Below, in pieces: positions 45,701-55,503 of a DNA stretch of 64,000 nt. Below the pieces are notes generated by a model. That model was not told the origin of the DNA and searched no databases. It worked only from the letters and a program-made list of their open reading frames with translations. Within the stretch, counting starts at the first letter, position 1, and each line of letters starts with the position of its first letter. Source of the stretch: Notospermus geniculatus (Eukaryota; Nemertea; Pilidiophora; Heteronemertea; Lineidae); the NCBI GenBank assembly GCA_002633025.1, contig NMRB01000111.1:301568-365567 (forward strand), written 5' to 3'. The translations under genes and the position numbers were made by a program.

Positions 45701-48700
45701 AAACTCTGGCAATCAATAAACCACAGAACCAGTACCCCAGGCTTCTGAAAATGCCGATAGCTATTTTGGCTAATTGCGTAGTAATCCATTTTAAGCTCAA
45801 AACCTAATCAGTCAGTTTCCCTGCAGCTTGATCGGGAACTTTCTTTGAAATCATTCTGCTTTGATGAGCAAGTAAATCGAGCAGATTCAGTAGAGAGAAA
45901 GAAACAAGAAAATTCTCTTTGGCGACATACAGAAAAACATCTTCATTGTGAACACGTTTTGAAGAGTGCTGGATGAAAAACATGGTCTACTCCAAAGATA
46001 ACTCCCTTAGAAGGGCATCATCTAAACTTCAGTGCTGGCACTGAATACATGTATATTCTTCAACAGCAATTACTGACATAGCTAGTTGCACTTGTAAAGC
46101 ACCAACGACTGATAAAAATGTAGCAATATAAGGAGAAACATGGTTGACTGCATATCCTTTTACCTTATGAGGAAATCTTCAGAGGACACTAAGGAGTAAA
46201 TAGGACCATCATGAGCTGAAAATACAAAGAAGTAAAAAGTAGATATTGAACTTCCTTTGTAGTTCCCTCTGTGGTGTCATCTTTCATAAAGTTATTAGAT
46301 TTCTTATGCCCCATCCCATTGTTAACCAAAATAACATGCTTCAAAAGCAAGGAGTCGCAAGGGTGATCTAAAATTATCATCCATCGGGTATCTATGGCAA
46401 CTGGTTCGTCTGAGATGACTGGCTGTGTTGTATCAGTACTGACTGGTTTGTCAATACCAAATAAAAATTCATACAATAAAGCTAATATCAAGTCATTCCA
46501 CTCAAATACTTGATCTCTCGTCAAAGATGACGGTTCTCTTGGTAACCATACATAAAGAATCGGTTCCCAAGGCAGCACTTCATGTCATATCTTACCACCA
46601 GAGAGCTGGATAAATAGCCTCAGGGAAACAGTAAAGCAAATACAAGACTATTTTCATCAAGTGCCTTTTACTGACCAAGTCATAATCACATTTTCGTTTC
46701 TTGTCCCCACATTTGGAAAAACAGTCACAGGATGCTTAGCATAATTAACAAGTGAGAAATGGGCTGCATTTGGAAACTGAACTCATGGCCTCAAGTAGTG
46801 CAAGGGGCCAATGCACTTGCACCACTTGAAGCCATGAGTTGGTGTAAGTGCAATGGTCCCTTGCACCACTTGAAGCCATGTGGTGCAAGGGGCCGACGCA
46901 CTCCTCACTGGAGTCAGCAGCTTTGACAGTTGTCCTCCCACAGTGCTGGTTTCCTCCTGTCCTGCAGAACATTAGAATCGACATTACAGTTCACCGAGTT
47001 GACAAACTGCATAATTTGGTCTCAATCTATTACTTTTCCTCACAAAACATGATAAATTTATGAGAAACCAAGTCAGCCTTGCATGTCTTTCAATACCTTC
47101 CTGCCAGTTGTAATAGAAAACAGAACACAACATCTCAAGGTCTTGGTCCATTTCCTGAAACCTCCATTGACCATTTGAAGGATGTCAATGAATTAATTGG
47201 CAAACCACTGCCTCAATTTGCTGACTTGGACGATAAGAAATGGACTAACAACATGATTGAGTGTTTCAGTAATAAAGAAATGACCAATAAAAAGAAAAAG
47301 CAGCCACTACCCAAACCAAGATATGATCGGACATGGAGCTGCACAGAGAGAATATGGCATTGAAAATATTCATGATTTGGATCTCTATAATCTGTGAGTA
47401 GATTTTACTTCTTATTTCTATTTCAGTTTAATAGTTGGTGAGTGGTCAACGTTTGTGCCATAATCCTTCGACTTCATTTGACACTATTTGCTCCTGAATT
47501 AACACTCCAATACTTCAATACTTTAGAATGATTATGGAAAGAAACAGTAGGACACATTACATCCATTTCAGGTCCAAGTGATGGCCTTGTGACATTCCAA
47601 GGTAACTTCTGCCGAACAACCACAATGTGTGCCTTGAATGGCAAGAAGCTTACTGGATCTGTCATCAAGTCTTTTGTGGCAAGATCCAGAATTGACTGCA
47701 TCAATGAATGTCTGTCAAACAAAGCATGCCAGTCATTCAACTATCACAAGGGGACAAAACAATGTGAAATGTCCAAATTGTTCTATGGACGAGGGACAGC
47801 AACATTTGTTGATGCACCAGGCTTCTCATATTATTCACCTGCAACAGAGAACTGTCCGGAGAATGGGAAGGTGAGAGTTACAGTACATCAAATGTGACAT
47901 ACATGTAACTGGCATTTTCAAGAGTTTATTTCTCCGTGTTTTGGTATGAACATATGAACCTTCTGTACCAGGCCCACAGTAGTACACTGTTGTCTTCAAA
48001 TGACAATACTGTGACCCTTTCTGGTCACACCATTAACAGCTTCATAAAAGATTTGCATTGTGGCGGGCTGATTTGGCCACCGCTATAGTGAATGTGTAAG
48101 CCCCGGAGGTGAGACGCGTTCGGCTGTGCATGCATAGTAGGAGAGAGATTGACACGTGGTTGCTGGTGAATGTTGTATTCTGTTGTGTTCATTTTCTGAC
48201 TTGGAAATAAAGGAGTAGCCAATGAGAAACCGGACGAACTAACGTCACGACGTGGCGCTGCGATCGATGTGACCGAAGTTTCTTTTTTCAACGTGATTTC
48301 AAGTCATTTCCATTAACTTCTGGCGTGAAATAAACCCTATTTTTTCGGTCGCATGACATTAAAATTTACACCATCTTGTCGCAGATGAAAATTTCTGCAA
48401 TTTCTTATTTGCTTTTTTTTCTTAAAATAAAGAGGTAGGATGGCGATAACGGCAACGTCTTTATCTTATTTTTTCCTGTAGGAAAATGTACAGCAGATTT
48501 TTTCATGACGCAACGTCAGCACATAAAACGACGTCAATGACGTCGGTTCGGTCTCATCGATCGCTGCGCCGACCTGTCGGGATAAACGGCACGCCGGTTC
48601 CTCATTCCATCCTGTTCTGCTTTCAGCTGCCAATGCCAACCTGTGCCATATATGAGACATGTAAGGAACACGAAAGTTTAGCCTGTGGCAATGGAGGGTA

Positions 48701-51351
48701 TCACTGCACATGTCAACCAAGTAAGTCTATTAAAATTTTGATGGAGCAAATTTAAAGCTGAACTACAGTCAAAGTACACAAGAAGCAGAAATGACATGAA
48801 GGGCCTCAAAAACATTTGTAGTACCTCCACACCTTCCACCTGAATGTAAGAATTAGTTGGCAAATTATGTGGTGACTGATATACCAGTACTGGTAGTAGT
48901 ACACATATCTTTCTGCAGGAGATGCTACTCCAAAGCCAGTTTCAGCATCATTTGATGGCAGGACATGGACAACAGCAGCACAAATGGCATATCTACTTGA
49001 TTCTAATCTGACTACATGCCTAGAATCAGTCAAGTCAGCATCACCCAAGATGATCATTCATTTCCAAGAAAAAGTCAAAATCACTATTATCACTCTTACA
49101 TCAGGTATGTCAAGGCACATTTTGATATAGTATACACGTATTTGAACAAAATGTTCTCATTTTTCAGCTAGGTAACTTATAAAGGTACTCCACTGCACTT
49201 TTTCAGACAGACATCATGGAAAGTACAGGGTGGATGTCACAAATGAAACGACAGGATCTTCATATTCATGTTCCTTTTTCGAGACAAAGAAAGAGGATGG
49301 TAGCAAGACAGCAGTTCATCTCTGCAGGAATGGACCAATTACTGGAGACACTGTTCATATTGCCTACGAAGCTGCCAAGGAATCTGGTTCTCAGGAAAAT
49401 GATGTGGTCTCCATGAGGATATGTGAGGCAAGATTTTACCAGTAAAACTGATGCTCACAGCACTTGCTGAATGCTGTGAGTGTGTGAGGACCTAGACATT
49501 TCATTTACAATCTTGATCCAGTATCTGTGTTCCCTATGTTTGAAACACATAGACACGATGTACACATTAATAAAGAGAGTCAAATCAGTCTTATTTCATC
49601 ATTTGTCAGCTTACCTTCAAATATATGGCATGGTCTCCAAGAGGACTCAGTAGCATCAGGAGCCAAGGCACCAGACAAGCTGGAACAGAATACCATAATT
49701 CATTGCATTTGTTAATACATGTAAATCATAGCAACACACAAATTCTCCCAATCTATGGATCCCAATCTATGGAAACTGGTTAAAGACAAGAAGCAAGGTC
49801 AAACATTCTGGCACAATGTCACTCTTGCTTGTCAGAGGGTTAACATCAGTAATATTATCACTTCATACATGTACTTTTGTATCCAGCAACACTTACTTGA
49901 AAATGGCAATTCTTCCAAAATTGTCACATGCTGCAAGGTATTTTCCACAAGGTGAAAAACACTGGCTATAAACAGTGGTATAAAGTTTCTGAAGGATCTG
50001 AAAGAGGTACCGGTAAATGCAATGGGATTTAAGGGTCTAGTCATCATGCTGATTCATCACTGGTTGATTGCACATTCCAGATGCTTTAAGGTTTAAGTAA
50101 AGTGACTCGAAATCTCAAATTTTTGATGCAAAAAATCTGCCTAACCGCACACTAAATTTGGAAAACAAGGCTTGGGGCCCTAGGGAGGCGTCATAAGGAG
50201 GTGCCCTGAGCATTATTTTGCGCAGTTAGTCAGATTTTTTGTGTCAAAAATTCGAGATTTCGAGTCACTTTACATAACCCTAATAATGGCCACTTCACCA
50301 ACCCTCCTTCTCAGGTGTGGGTGTATGGTCAGCAGCCAGACACCTTTCGAAAGTCGGCGGCATGTTTTTTTGCATTAACCCCCACCACCACCCGAAGTCT
50401 AGCCCTAACAACAGTCCTAACACTGACTCTGTGGTGGGGGATTATGCAGTTAAGCCCTGATCTATTTCCGGACAAACTATTCAATTTGCAGTGATTTGTA
50501 CAGGAGTTCATGTACATAAATTTTATACACGATTCCCGGATGACAATTTGCGCTTGATGTTGAGAACATGATCAGTTTTCTCTGAGATTTTTTCGAAGAC
50601 ATGAGAAACAATTTAGTTTTCTGGCACAATACTAAGATAGAATTTCAGATCTATCCACTGATTTGGCAAAATTTGGTGATATTTCACAACCTGGTTTCGG
50701 TCGACAGCCATCATGGCCATCATGAAATTGTTGATCTAAATTGTTACAGATATCACAAACCACTTTAAACATTTGCAATTTTTTTGTATTTTGTGAGAAA
50801 TGCAACATTTTGATTCATATGTTATTTTTGCAATTACCATATTCTTGAAGGAATGTATCTTTCGGGGTCTGAAAGTCGAAAAAATGAGTCGTTGAAGAAT
50901 TAGTGTTACATTTTCTTTCTTGGATGATATAACACAAATGACCCGGTTTGGTAATTGCGCATGCGTATTAGGTCATCCTGTCTCGATTTTATGAAAATTT
51001 CATGAGCTGTGAGGCAAATTTTGTGATATAAATTATCGTGTGGTTATCTTAACGCTTTTATTTATTGGATTCTGCTAGATAATTCTAAGACTTTTAATAC
51101 TATTTGTTACGACAGGCTGATATATTTGATCATTCGACTTGTGAGTATAGAGAAATGAGGTGTTCGTTTGTTTGACAAAAACCTGAAAAGTGAAATGAAC
51201 GACGCAGCGACGCACGCACGCGCAGGACGCGTGTTGCGTGCATGCTGGGCATCATGCATGATGGGTACCGCGTGATGCATGTACGCACCGGTTGACATCT
51301 TGGGTTGACATGGTTAACCTGCATGACCTGTATGTCATCTATGTCATACAT
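42688..51351 (-). CDS. THO complex subunit 6, complete, 13 exons
   Basis: WD-repeat beta-propeller subunit of the nuclear THO/TREX complex, which couples transcription and splicing to mRNA export. Exons in transcript order: 51351-51319, 49988-49897, 49679-49615, 46215-46164, 45675-45624, 45370-45333, 45107-45059, 44829-44752, 44515-44413, 44132-44080, 43775-43593, 43240-43112, 42771-42688. All phases agree and give 336 codons; human THOC6 has 341. Recognition rests on ordered matches across the length: SQCFSPCGKYLAACDNFG, HDGPIYSLVSSEDFLI, FKGHTDYVHSIVLRNN, SGSEDGTVRVWD, GKWISCVATDPGDDWLICGG, NSSKIDVCTNFGYTAFSLDF. The first exon is tentative (weak donor GTTAAC). Intron 3 (46216-49614) contains another gene on the other strand. 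Convergent with KIF12, probably divergent from SRRM2. Confidence 0.9.
43112..43240 (-). CDS. THOC6 exon 12
   Basis: 43 codons, phase 0-0: IISAGTAPVVNHWNFSGESK and so on. Matches the ...SAG....NQW..SGE... region of THOC6. Confidence 0.88.
43593..43775 (-). CDS. THOC6 exon 11
   Basis: 61 codons, phase 0-0, with ECCRPQTGKWISCVATDPGD and WLICGGGPLLSIW. The most diagnostic THOC6 exon. Confidence 0.93.
43866..44001. mobile_element. MITE with GGGCCCAGTT ends
   Basis: Terminal repeats GGGCCCAGTTTCACAAAGAA and its near reverse complement TTCTTTGTGCAACTGGGCCC flank a core with TTAAG words. Non-coding, in THOC6 intron 10. Confidence 0.8.
44080..44132 (-). CDS. THOC6 exon 10
   Basis: VRSPHEAVSLIEPYKEE, completing the WD blade VRVWD from exon 9. 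Phase 1 in, phase 0 out. Confidence 0.88.
44413..44515 (-). CDS. THOC6 exon 9
   Basis: TTFKGHTDYVHSIVLRNNCR then ECISGSEDGTVRVW, a canonical WD40 repeat with GH and DGTVRVWD. Phase 0 in, phase 1 out. Confidence 0.93.
44752..44829 (-). CDS. THOC6 exon 8
   Basis: 26 codons, phase 0-0: HLFAGCGDNNVHMWDLESGE, a WD-type blade. Confidence 0.9.
45059..45107 (-). CDS. THOC6 exon 7
   Basis: GNFDNPETNSIALDTK. Phase 2 in, phase 0 out. Confidence 0.8.
45333..45370 (-). CDS. THOC6 exon 6
   Basis: IPKTVWALTIPN plus two bases. Small, but needed to keep frame between exons 5 and 7. Confidence 0.75.
45624..45675 (-). CDS. THOC6 exon 5
   Basis: AGTGDVKGWNWSDAINK, matching the SAGDGEVKAW region of THOC6. Phase 2 in, phase 0 out. 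Confidence 0.85.
46164..46215 (-). CDS. THOC6 exon 4
   Basis: HDGPIYSLVSSEDFLI, matching AHDGPVYSM in vertebrate THOC6. Phase 1 in, phase 2 out. Confidence 0.9.
46776..46905. repeat. Inverted repeat with TGCACCACTTGAAGCCATG words
   Basis: AACTCATGGCCTCAAGTAGT (left) pairs with ACCACTTGAAGCCATGAGTT (right) about 35 bp away, and the right arm word recurs once more, followed by GTGGTGCAAGGGGCC. Lies in THOC6 intron 3. Confidence 0.7.
47099..47394 (+). pseudogene. Possible frameshifted coding remnant
   Basis: A Lys-rich frame reads GPFPETSIDHLKDVNELIGK and PLPQFADLDDKKW. A second frame then takes over near 47320 and reads MIGHGAAQREYGIENIHDLD and LYNL, ending at 47394 before GTGAGT. Both halves look like protein and neither frame is open throughout, so a single-base frameshift is suspected. 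The family is not recognised; it could be a transposon piece. It does not join in phase to the exon at 47572. Confidence 0.3.
47572..47870 (+). CDS. Nested gene exon with PAN/Apple domain
   Basis: Acceptor CATTTCAG, phase 1 in, phase 0 out. Cys spacing and CINECLSNKACQSFNYH fit PAN/Apple domains. Confidence 0.75.
47572..49445 (+). CDS. Nested secreted-type gene: PAN/Apple and discoidin-like domains, 5' end not found
   Basis: Exons 47572-47870, 48627-48720, 48919-49104 and 49207-49445 join in frame to 272 residues and a TAA stop. Residues about 10-95 form a PAN/Apple-like domain (CINECLSNKACQSFNYH, seven Cys). Next comes a short Cys-rich, EGF-like stretch (CGNGGYHCTC). Residues about 132-272 resemble an F5/8-type C (discoidin) or fucolectin fold: FDGRTWTTAAQMAYLLDSNL, then MIIHFQEKVKITIITLTSDR and KYRVDVTN. 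Such proteins are usually extracellular and bind sugars or other surface ligands. The first exon is missing: 47572 enters in phase 1, and I found no signal-peptide exon upstream. The gene lies wholly within THOC6 intron 3 on the opposite strand. Confidence 0.7.
48065..48620. other. CpG-richer segment inside an intron
   Basis: More CpG-rich than its surroundings, with CGACGTCAATGACGTCGG (CRE-like TGACGTC words) near 48520-48545. It lies in the intron between the first two nested-gene exons and in THOC6 intron 3. It might be an internal promoter or an old mobile element; nothing decides this. Confidence 0.3.
48627..48720 (+). CDS. Nested gene exon, Cys-rich
   Basis: LPMPTCAIYETCKEHESLAC then GNGGYHCTCQP: five Cys in an EGF-like arrangement. 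Phase 0 in, phase 1 out. Confidence 0.7.
48919..49104 (+). CDS. Nested gene exon, discoidin-like start
   Basis: SASFDGRTWTTAAQMAYLLD and following, with a potential N-glycosylation site NLT. Phase 1 in, phase 1 out. Confidence 0.72.
49207..49445 (+). CDS. Nested gene last exon
   Basis: KYRVDVTNETTGSSYSCSFF through VVSMRICEARFYQ and TAA (49443-49445). The two central Cys and the final RICEARFYQ resemble the closing strands of discoidin-like folds. Confidence 0.72.
49569..49574 (+). terminator. Poly(A) signal of the nested gene
   Basis: AATAAA about 125 bp after the stop and only 40 bp from THOC6 exon 3 (49615) on the opposite strand, so the nested transcript must end in a tight space. Confidence 0.6.
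49615..49679 (-). CDS. THOC6 exon 3
   Basis: LSGALAPDATESSWRPCHIF plus E, joining N and A split codons; matches the variable SLSSAL... linker of THOC6. Phase 2 in, phase 1 out. Confidence 0.82.
49897..49988 (-). CDS. THOC6 exon 2
   Basis: KLYTTVYSQCFSPCGKYLAA then CDNFGRIAIF; close to the RLHMTIFSQ.VSPCGKFLAAG start of THOC6. Phase 0 in, phase 2 out. Confidence 0.9.
50098..50272. mobile_element. MITE with ~41-bp terminal inverted repeats
   Basis: The left arm TAAAGTGACTCGAAATCTCA continues with AATTTTTGATGCAAAAAATCTG; the right arm is its reverse complement with a few changes (CAGATTTTTTGTGTC … CGAGTCACTTTA). TA at both edges suggests a Tc1/mariner-type target. Non-coding, in THOC6 intron 1. 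Confidence 0.85.
51319..51351 (-). CDS. THOC6 first coding exon (tentative)
   Basis: MYDIDDIQVMQ before a donor GTTAAC. Joined to KLYTTVYSQ it gives IQVMQKLYTTVYSQ, which lines up without gaps with the FQALQRLHMTIFSQ segment of the human protein. The donor is weak, and an upstream in-frame ATG at 51402-51400 is an alternative start. Confidence 0.6.
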
Positions 51352-51553
51352 TCGCAAGCATAGCCTAGGCCTACATGTACCTATGCAAGGCCTAACATTC
51401 ACTTGCCCATTGACATGTCTATCCAGTCCAGCTGCTGCTGCTGCTGAGCGCGAGCGCTGCTGGGCTTCACTGTCATCATGTCGATCATGACACTTGACAG
51501 AGACGCACTAGGCCTAGGCTAGCCTACTACCGGTAGAGATCCACAGAAGAGTC
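51352..51553. promoter_or_regulatory. Candidate shared THOC6/SRRM2 promoter
   Basis: Lies between the THOC6 start (minus strand) and a strong plus-strand donor, GTCG followed by GTGAGA, at about 51554 that could end a noncoding SRRM2 exon. Sequence from about 51180 to 51560 is relatively CpG-rich (ACGCACGCACGCGCAGGACG) for this AT-rich window. No TATA box is seen. Inferred from layout only. Confidence 0.35.
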
Positions 51554-51554
51554 G

Positions 51555-53512
51555 GTGAGAAAGAAGATAAAAGAGCATGGCAATGCGGCGAATGCCAATA
51601 AATGGCATAGGGGCCTAGGCTGGGCCTACATGTAGGCCTATCAGATCAGGAGACGAGTCGACTGAGACTAGGCCTACCAACCATGTGACTAGTGCTACTC
51701 TTAATTCCACTTTACAATGGCAATGGCGCGAGGTTTATGAACGATAGACATGTGGGCCTATCTCCGCAACGAATGGGTCAAATTTGACAATCGACTTGTC
51801 TTTCTTGTCAATGTCGGTATACCGGTATCGAATAATGTAAGTTTCATGTCCTTGAATGTTTGATGGATGTTGTAATTACATGTGGGTAGGCCTACATGCA
51901 GCAGGCCGATAAAAGGGTGGGACCCATGTAACATTATGAATGAAACAATGATTGCCATATCTGGTCCTAGGTCTACATTTACATGGAAGACGGTGCCTTG
52001 AGAAGATTAACTGAAAGGTACCAAGAAGACCCTTTTGTCATGACAATGTCACTGTCATTGTCAAGTGTCATGATTTTGATGGACTGTCATCATGACTGTG
52101 GTGCCAAACCAGGTCCTTGTAGCGCGATCTCAGTTTTGATTCTGCAGCAGCCAACCAGGATAAAGTGGCGACTGTCACTTCTCAGGGTTGGTCTGCTTAC
52201 AAACAATACTGGCAGTGGCTTTCTGGATTCATTTTAAGGGAAGCTGGTGTTCTTTTCTGGTGAACCCAGAGGATTATTCCACAATCAACCAATGGCTATA
52301 CAGTTGTATGTAGGCCTTACTGGTGTAATGGACCATGATATAGCATTCAGTAATTAAAATCATGTGATCATTGAATGTCAGCAATGTAGGCTACACATTA
52401 ACAACATCTGCTTGCTGTGATATAACAAAGCACCAAGAACCAGTTGTTGGAAAGTACATGTCACATCACAGCTCATCATCCTAAAGTAACATGCATCCAC
52501 TGGAGTGTGAAAAAGAGAGTTTTTTGCTCTCGAAGAAAAGCAATTATAAACCTGGGGAAGTTTTCATAAATAAAATATTTCCTTTTGAGTAACAACTCAC
52601 ACATGTAGCTTTTTGATTGAGTTCATTTGGCAATCATGCCATTGTATTGAATAATTGATAACCCACACCATTGTGGCTGTGATTTCTTGCCTTTTTGTGT
52701 TGATTTCACCCTTTTGCATGAGTATAACAATGTATAAAATTTTTCAGATGCTTCAAATGGAAAAGCACACTTGTAATGTAATGTTGCTAGTAAACTGAGT
52801 TACTGACACAGCAGCAGGTGTGAACACAAGTCATCAGAACTGAAGTTCCATTTGAAAACTCTGTGTTCAATGCATTCTTCATTGCTTGTGTCAGCATATC
52901 AAAACACGAGTTCTCGCTAATGCATAAGAATTGCTGTTTATCCAGCATTTCTTTATTGATGATGAATACAGGCTATAATTTGTGTACAAGCCTGACTGGG
53001 TGTTGTTTCCTGTCTCCTTCTCTATTGAATGATGTATTGTACCGCTCCTCCCTGGGGATTGATCGCTAACAGCTTATTGATCCCGAACGCCTTGGCACCA
53101 ATCAGGATCACACTGTCATAAGTGTAACACAGACACTACTGGCATCGTATTGAACTCTGTCATTGGAACTGTATTCTTGACAGTGATGGTGATAGTTTCC
53201 AACTTCATCTCTTATTCTAAAATGTGTCGACATGTATGCCGTATCAAACACTTGTTGTGTGCTGGTGTGTTCTATACTGTCACAATGCCAACTTAGTGCA
53301 CAAGGCTTAGGTGCCATGTGCCCTCTCACTCTCAGTGGCACCATGCCAGCAGGCCTACGACCATCGCACCGTAATGTTGCACATGGTTAAATGACACCAT
53401 GCTGCCAACATTCGTGAACACTGCAGTTGCTGGATTCTATCTTACTAGATGAAACCCTGCGTAGGTGCGTAGGCAGGGCAGATATTGATTTGGTCTCTAG
53501 GATAATAGGCCT
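51555..53512. other. Stretch without recognised gene
   Basis: Probably SRRM2 intron. An 84-codon frame starting at 51983 has no supported splice borders or family. Tandem TAGGCC words occur near 51610-51680. Confidence 0.45.
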
Positions 53513-53713
53513 AAAGCCCCTGTCATACATCCACTCCGGGGCCCGTAGGGCGAGTAAAAACAGACAGATTGCCCCTGATCCCCTGGGAATGAAAATTGTA
53601 GAAATGAACATGAAAATGAAAATCGTAATGGACTCGTACTGTCTCTAAAATCCACGGCAGGCCACTGGGCGGGGAAAATCGTACGGCGCCCGGTGGATAT
53701 GTGAGGGGGGCTT
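53513..53713. mobile_element. MITE with AAGCCCCTGTCATACATCCA ends, copy 2
   Basis: Second copy of the element at 19421-19595, sharing the interior CAGACAGATTGCCCCTGATC and the right end TGGATATGTGAGGGGGGCTT. It has about 25 extra bases near its left end (CTCCGGGGCCCGTAGGGCG). Confidence 0.85.
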
Positions 53714-53743
53714 TCACCTTGAATCGTACTCAGATTAAAGACT

Positions 53744-53887
53744 TAGGGCCGTATTCAAAAAGGGTGATCATCGCGCGATTAGGACTCAGACGCGTGTAAC
53801 TTCACTAAATGCACACACTTCCACCATGCACTTGACGAAGTTACACGCGTCTAAAGTCTTAAACACCCTTTTAGAATACGGCCCTTA
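53744..53887. mobile_element. MITE with AGGGCCGTATTC ends
   Basis: Terminal repeats TAGGGCCGTATTCAAAAAGG and its near reverse complement CTTTTAGAATACGGCCCTTA, with inner repeats GACGCGTGTAACTTC / GAAGTTACACGCGTC. Sits 30 bp from the preceding MITE. Non-coding. Confidence 0.85.
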
Positions 53888-54774
53888 GGTTCCATCTTGC
53901 ACTGTTGCAAAGAAGTACCATAGTTGCAGAGCAATGTGCTGGGTGACTCAGAGTCAGACCAATTCTTTGTCCATCTAGACATGACAGGTGGTGTTTTCCC
54001 AGATGTACATTATGAACATAACCCTCCTTATGAACAGGTCTTTCAAGATGTTTGGTTGTTTTGAAATACTACATGTAGAAAGAGAGAGTCTAGAGATCTT
54101 GAAGACTGGACAACCATGTATTTAGAATGGTGCATCAGTGGGGTTTATGAGGTTGCAACATAATAGGATACATTGTTTTCTTGAGGTGGTTTCAATTCAC
54201 TACCAATTTTGGAATGTGGAAACCATTTTCAGTCTATGGGTAATCTAGTGTCAGATTGGTATGAATTCTCTCAGAATATGGTATCTGTGATGAGGTCAAC
54301 CTTTGACACTACCGGTACTAGAGAGCGACATATAACTTATGTTTTATTCAGCAGCAATTGAGTGGAAATATTACACGCACACTATAACATCTCAGGGGAC
54401 TGGCACCCTGCGATGTAGGCCTATTGATCGGGGAAGGTGGTGTGTGTGTGTGAGATACTGGCGTTGTACAAGGAGGCTGTACAGTGAGGAAGAAACTCAA
54501 TTGATTAAGACACATTATTGACTTTAATCAGCGTCTCATTGCTGCTGTTGAGTCTTATGATGAAGCTGCTTAGCTTTGACATGATGTCAGACTTCGTTTC
54601 TGGGTTTGCATAACGGATTGAGGCTCTATTGTATTGTAGATTATTGAATAACACGAGGCTCAAAAGATCTGTTGTGTAAGTCATGCTGCAGCCATGGATT
54701 CCCATGGTTCGAGAAGAACGGAATTAATTTGAAGTGCAGAAATGAAATTCATATACTTTCTTGCTTTTCTTCAG

Positions 54775-54841
54775 CAATAAAATCGTCTGAAGCCGTTGCG
54801 AATTAAGGTGCAGAGCACAGGAGGATCTCCCGTTCAGTCGG
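54775..54841 (+). other. Probable noncoding 5' exon of SRRM2
   Basis: 67 bp between a good acceptor (TGCTTTTCTTCAG) and a strong donor GTAAGT, with stops in frame and no ATG. It lies upstream of SRRM2 on the same strand. Likely a 5' UTR exon, by position and splice signals only. Confidence 0.45.
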
Positions 54842-55503
54842 GTAAGTATAAAACAGAAGATTTCAGTCTTGCGCTGGTTCACCATGATCTCAATGGCAAG
54901 CTATTGCTCCCATTTGACATGTTGTTTGATGCAGCCATCTATACATCGTGGTGAATTTCTCATGCTCTGTATGCTGGCGTGTACAGCCTCACACTGCCAA
55001 TAATTCACCAATTGTATAATTTGATGATCATCAATATTATACAATTAAGTGTGATGTTCATGTAAATGAAACATAATGAGAGTGTCCACCAGATTTGCCG
55101 GCGGATGATCTGATTTATACAGCCTTTAATGGTGCACCACACCCATCATGATGTTTGACATATATTATAATGGAGCACAATTGTTACCATTACCTGGTGG
55201 AAACCTGAATGTCAAACTGCACTTGGTTACCGAGTCATGTCCACAGTGACAACCTTTCTGATTGATAATGATAGCAAGCCAAGGAGCTGCTATTTCGGAA
55301 GAGGTGGAATGGAAAGCTGAGGATAGTGGCTAATGGGATTCCCGGGCCACTTGGTTATTATCGATCGGAAAGGACCTGGATGGTCAAGTAAAAAAAAATA
55401 GTCAGTTTTGGCCAGTCTTTCTTCTGAAGTCCAATGCTGGTGGCAAGGATTTGACAATTGGGCGTAGACGTTGGATGGCTCAGTCATATTAAAGTGCCGA
55501 CTG

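Noticed and set aside
46189-46578. 129-codon minus-strand frame
   Set aside because: It overlaps THOC6 exon 4 in another frame, lacks splice logic and resembles nothing known.
51983-52237. 84-codon frame starting MEDGALRRLTERYQEDPF
   Set aside because: Attractive first residues, but no supported donor in frame and nothing downstream to join it to.
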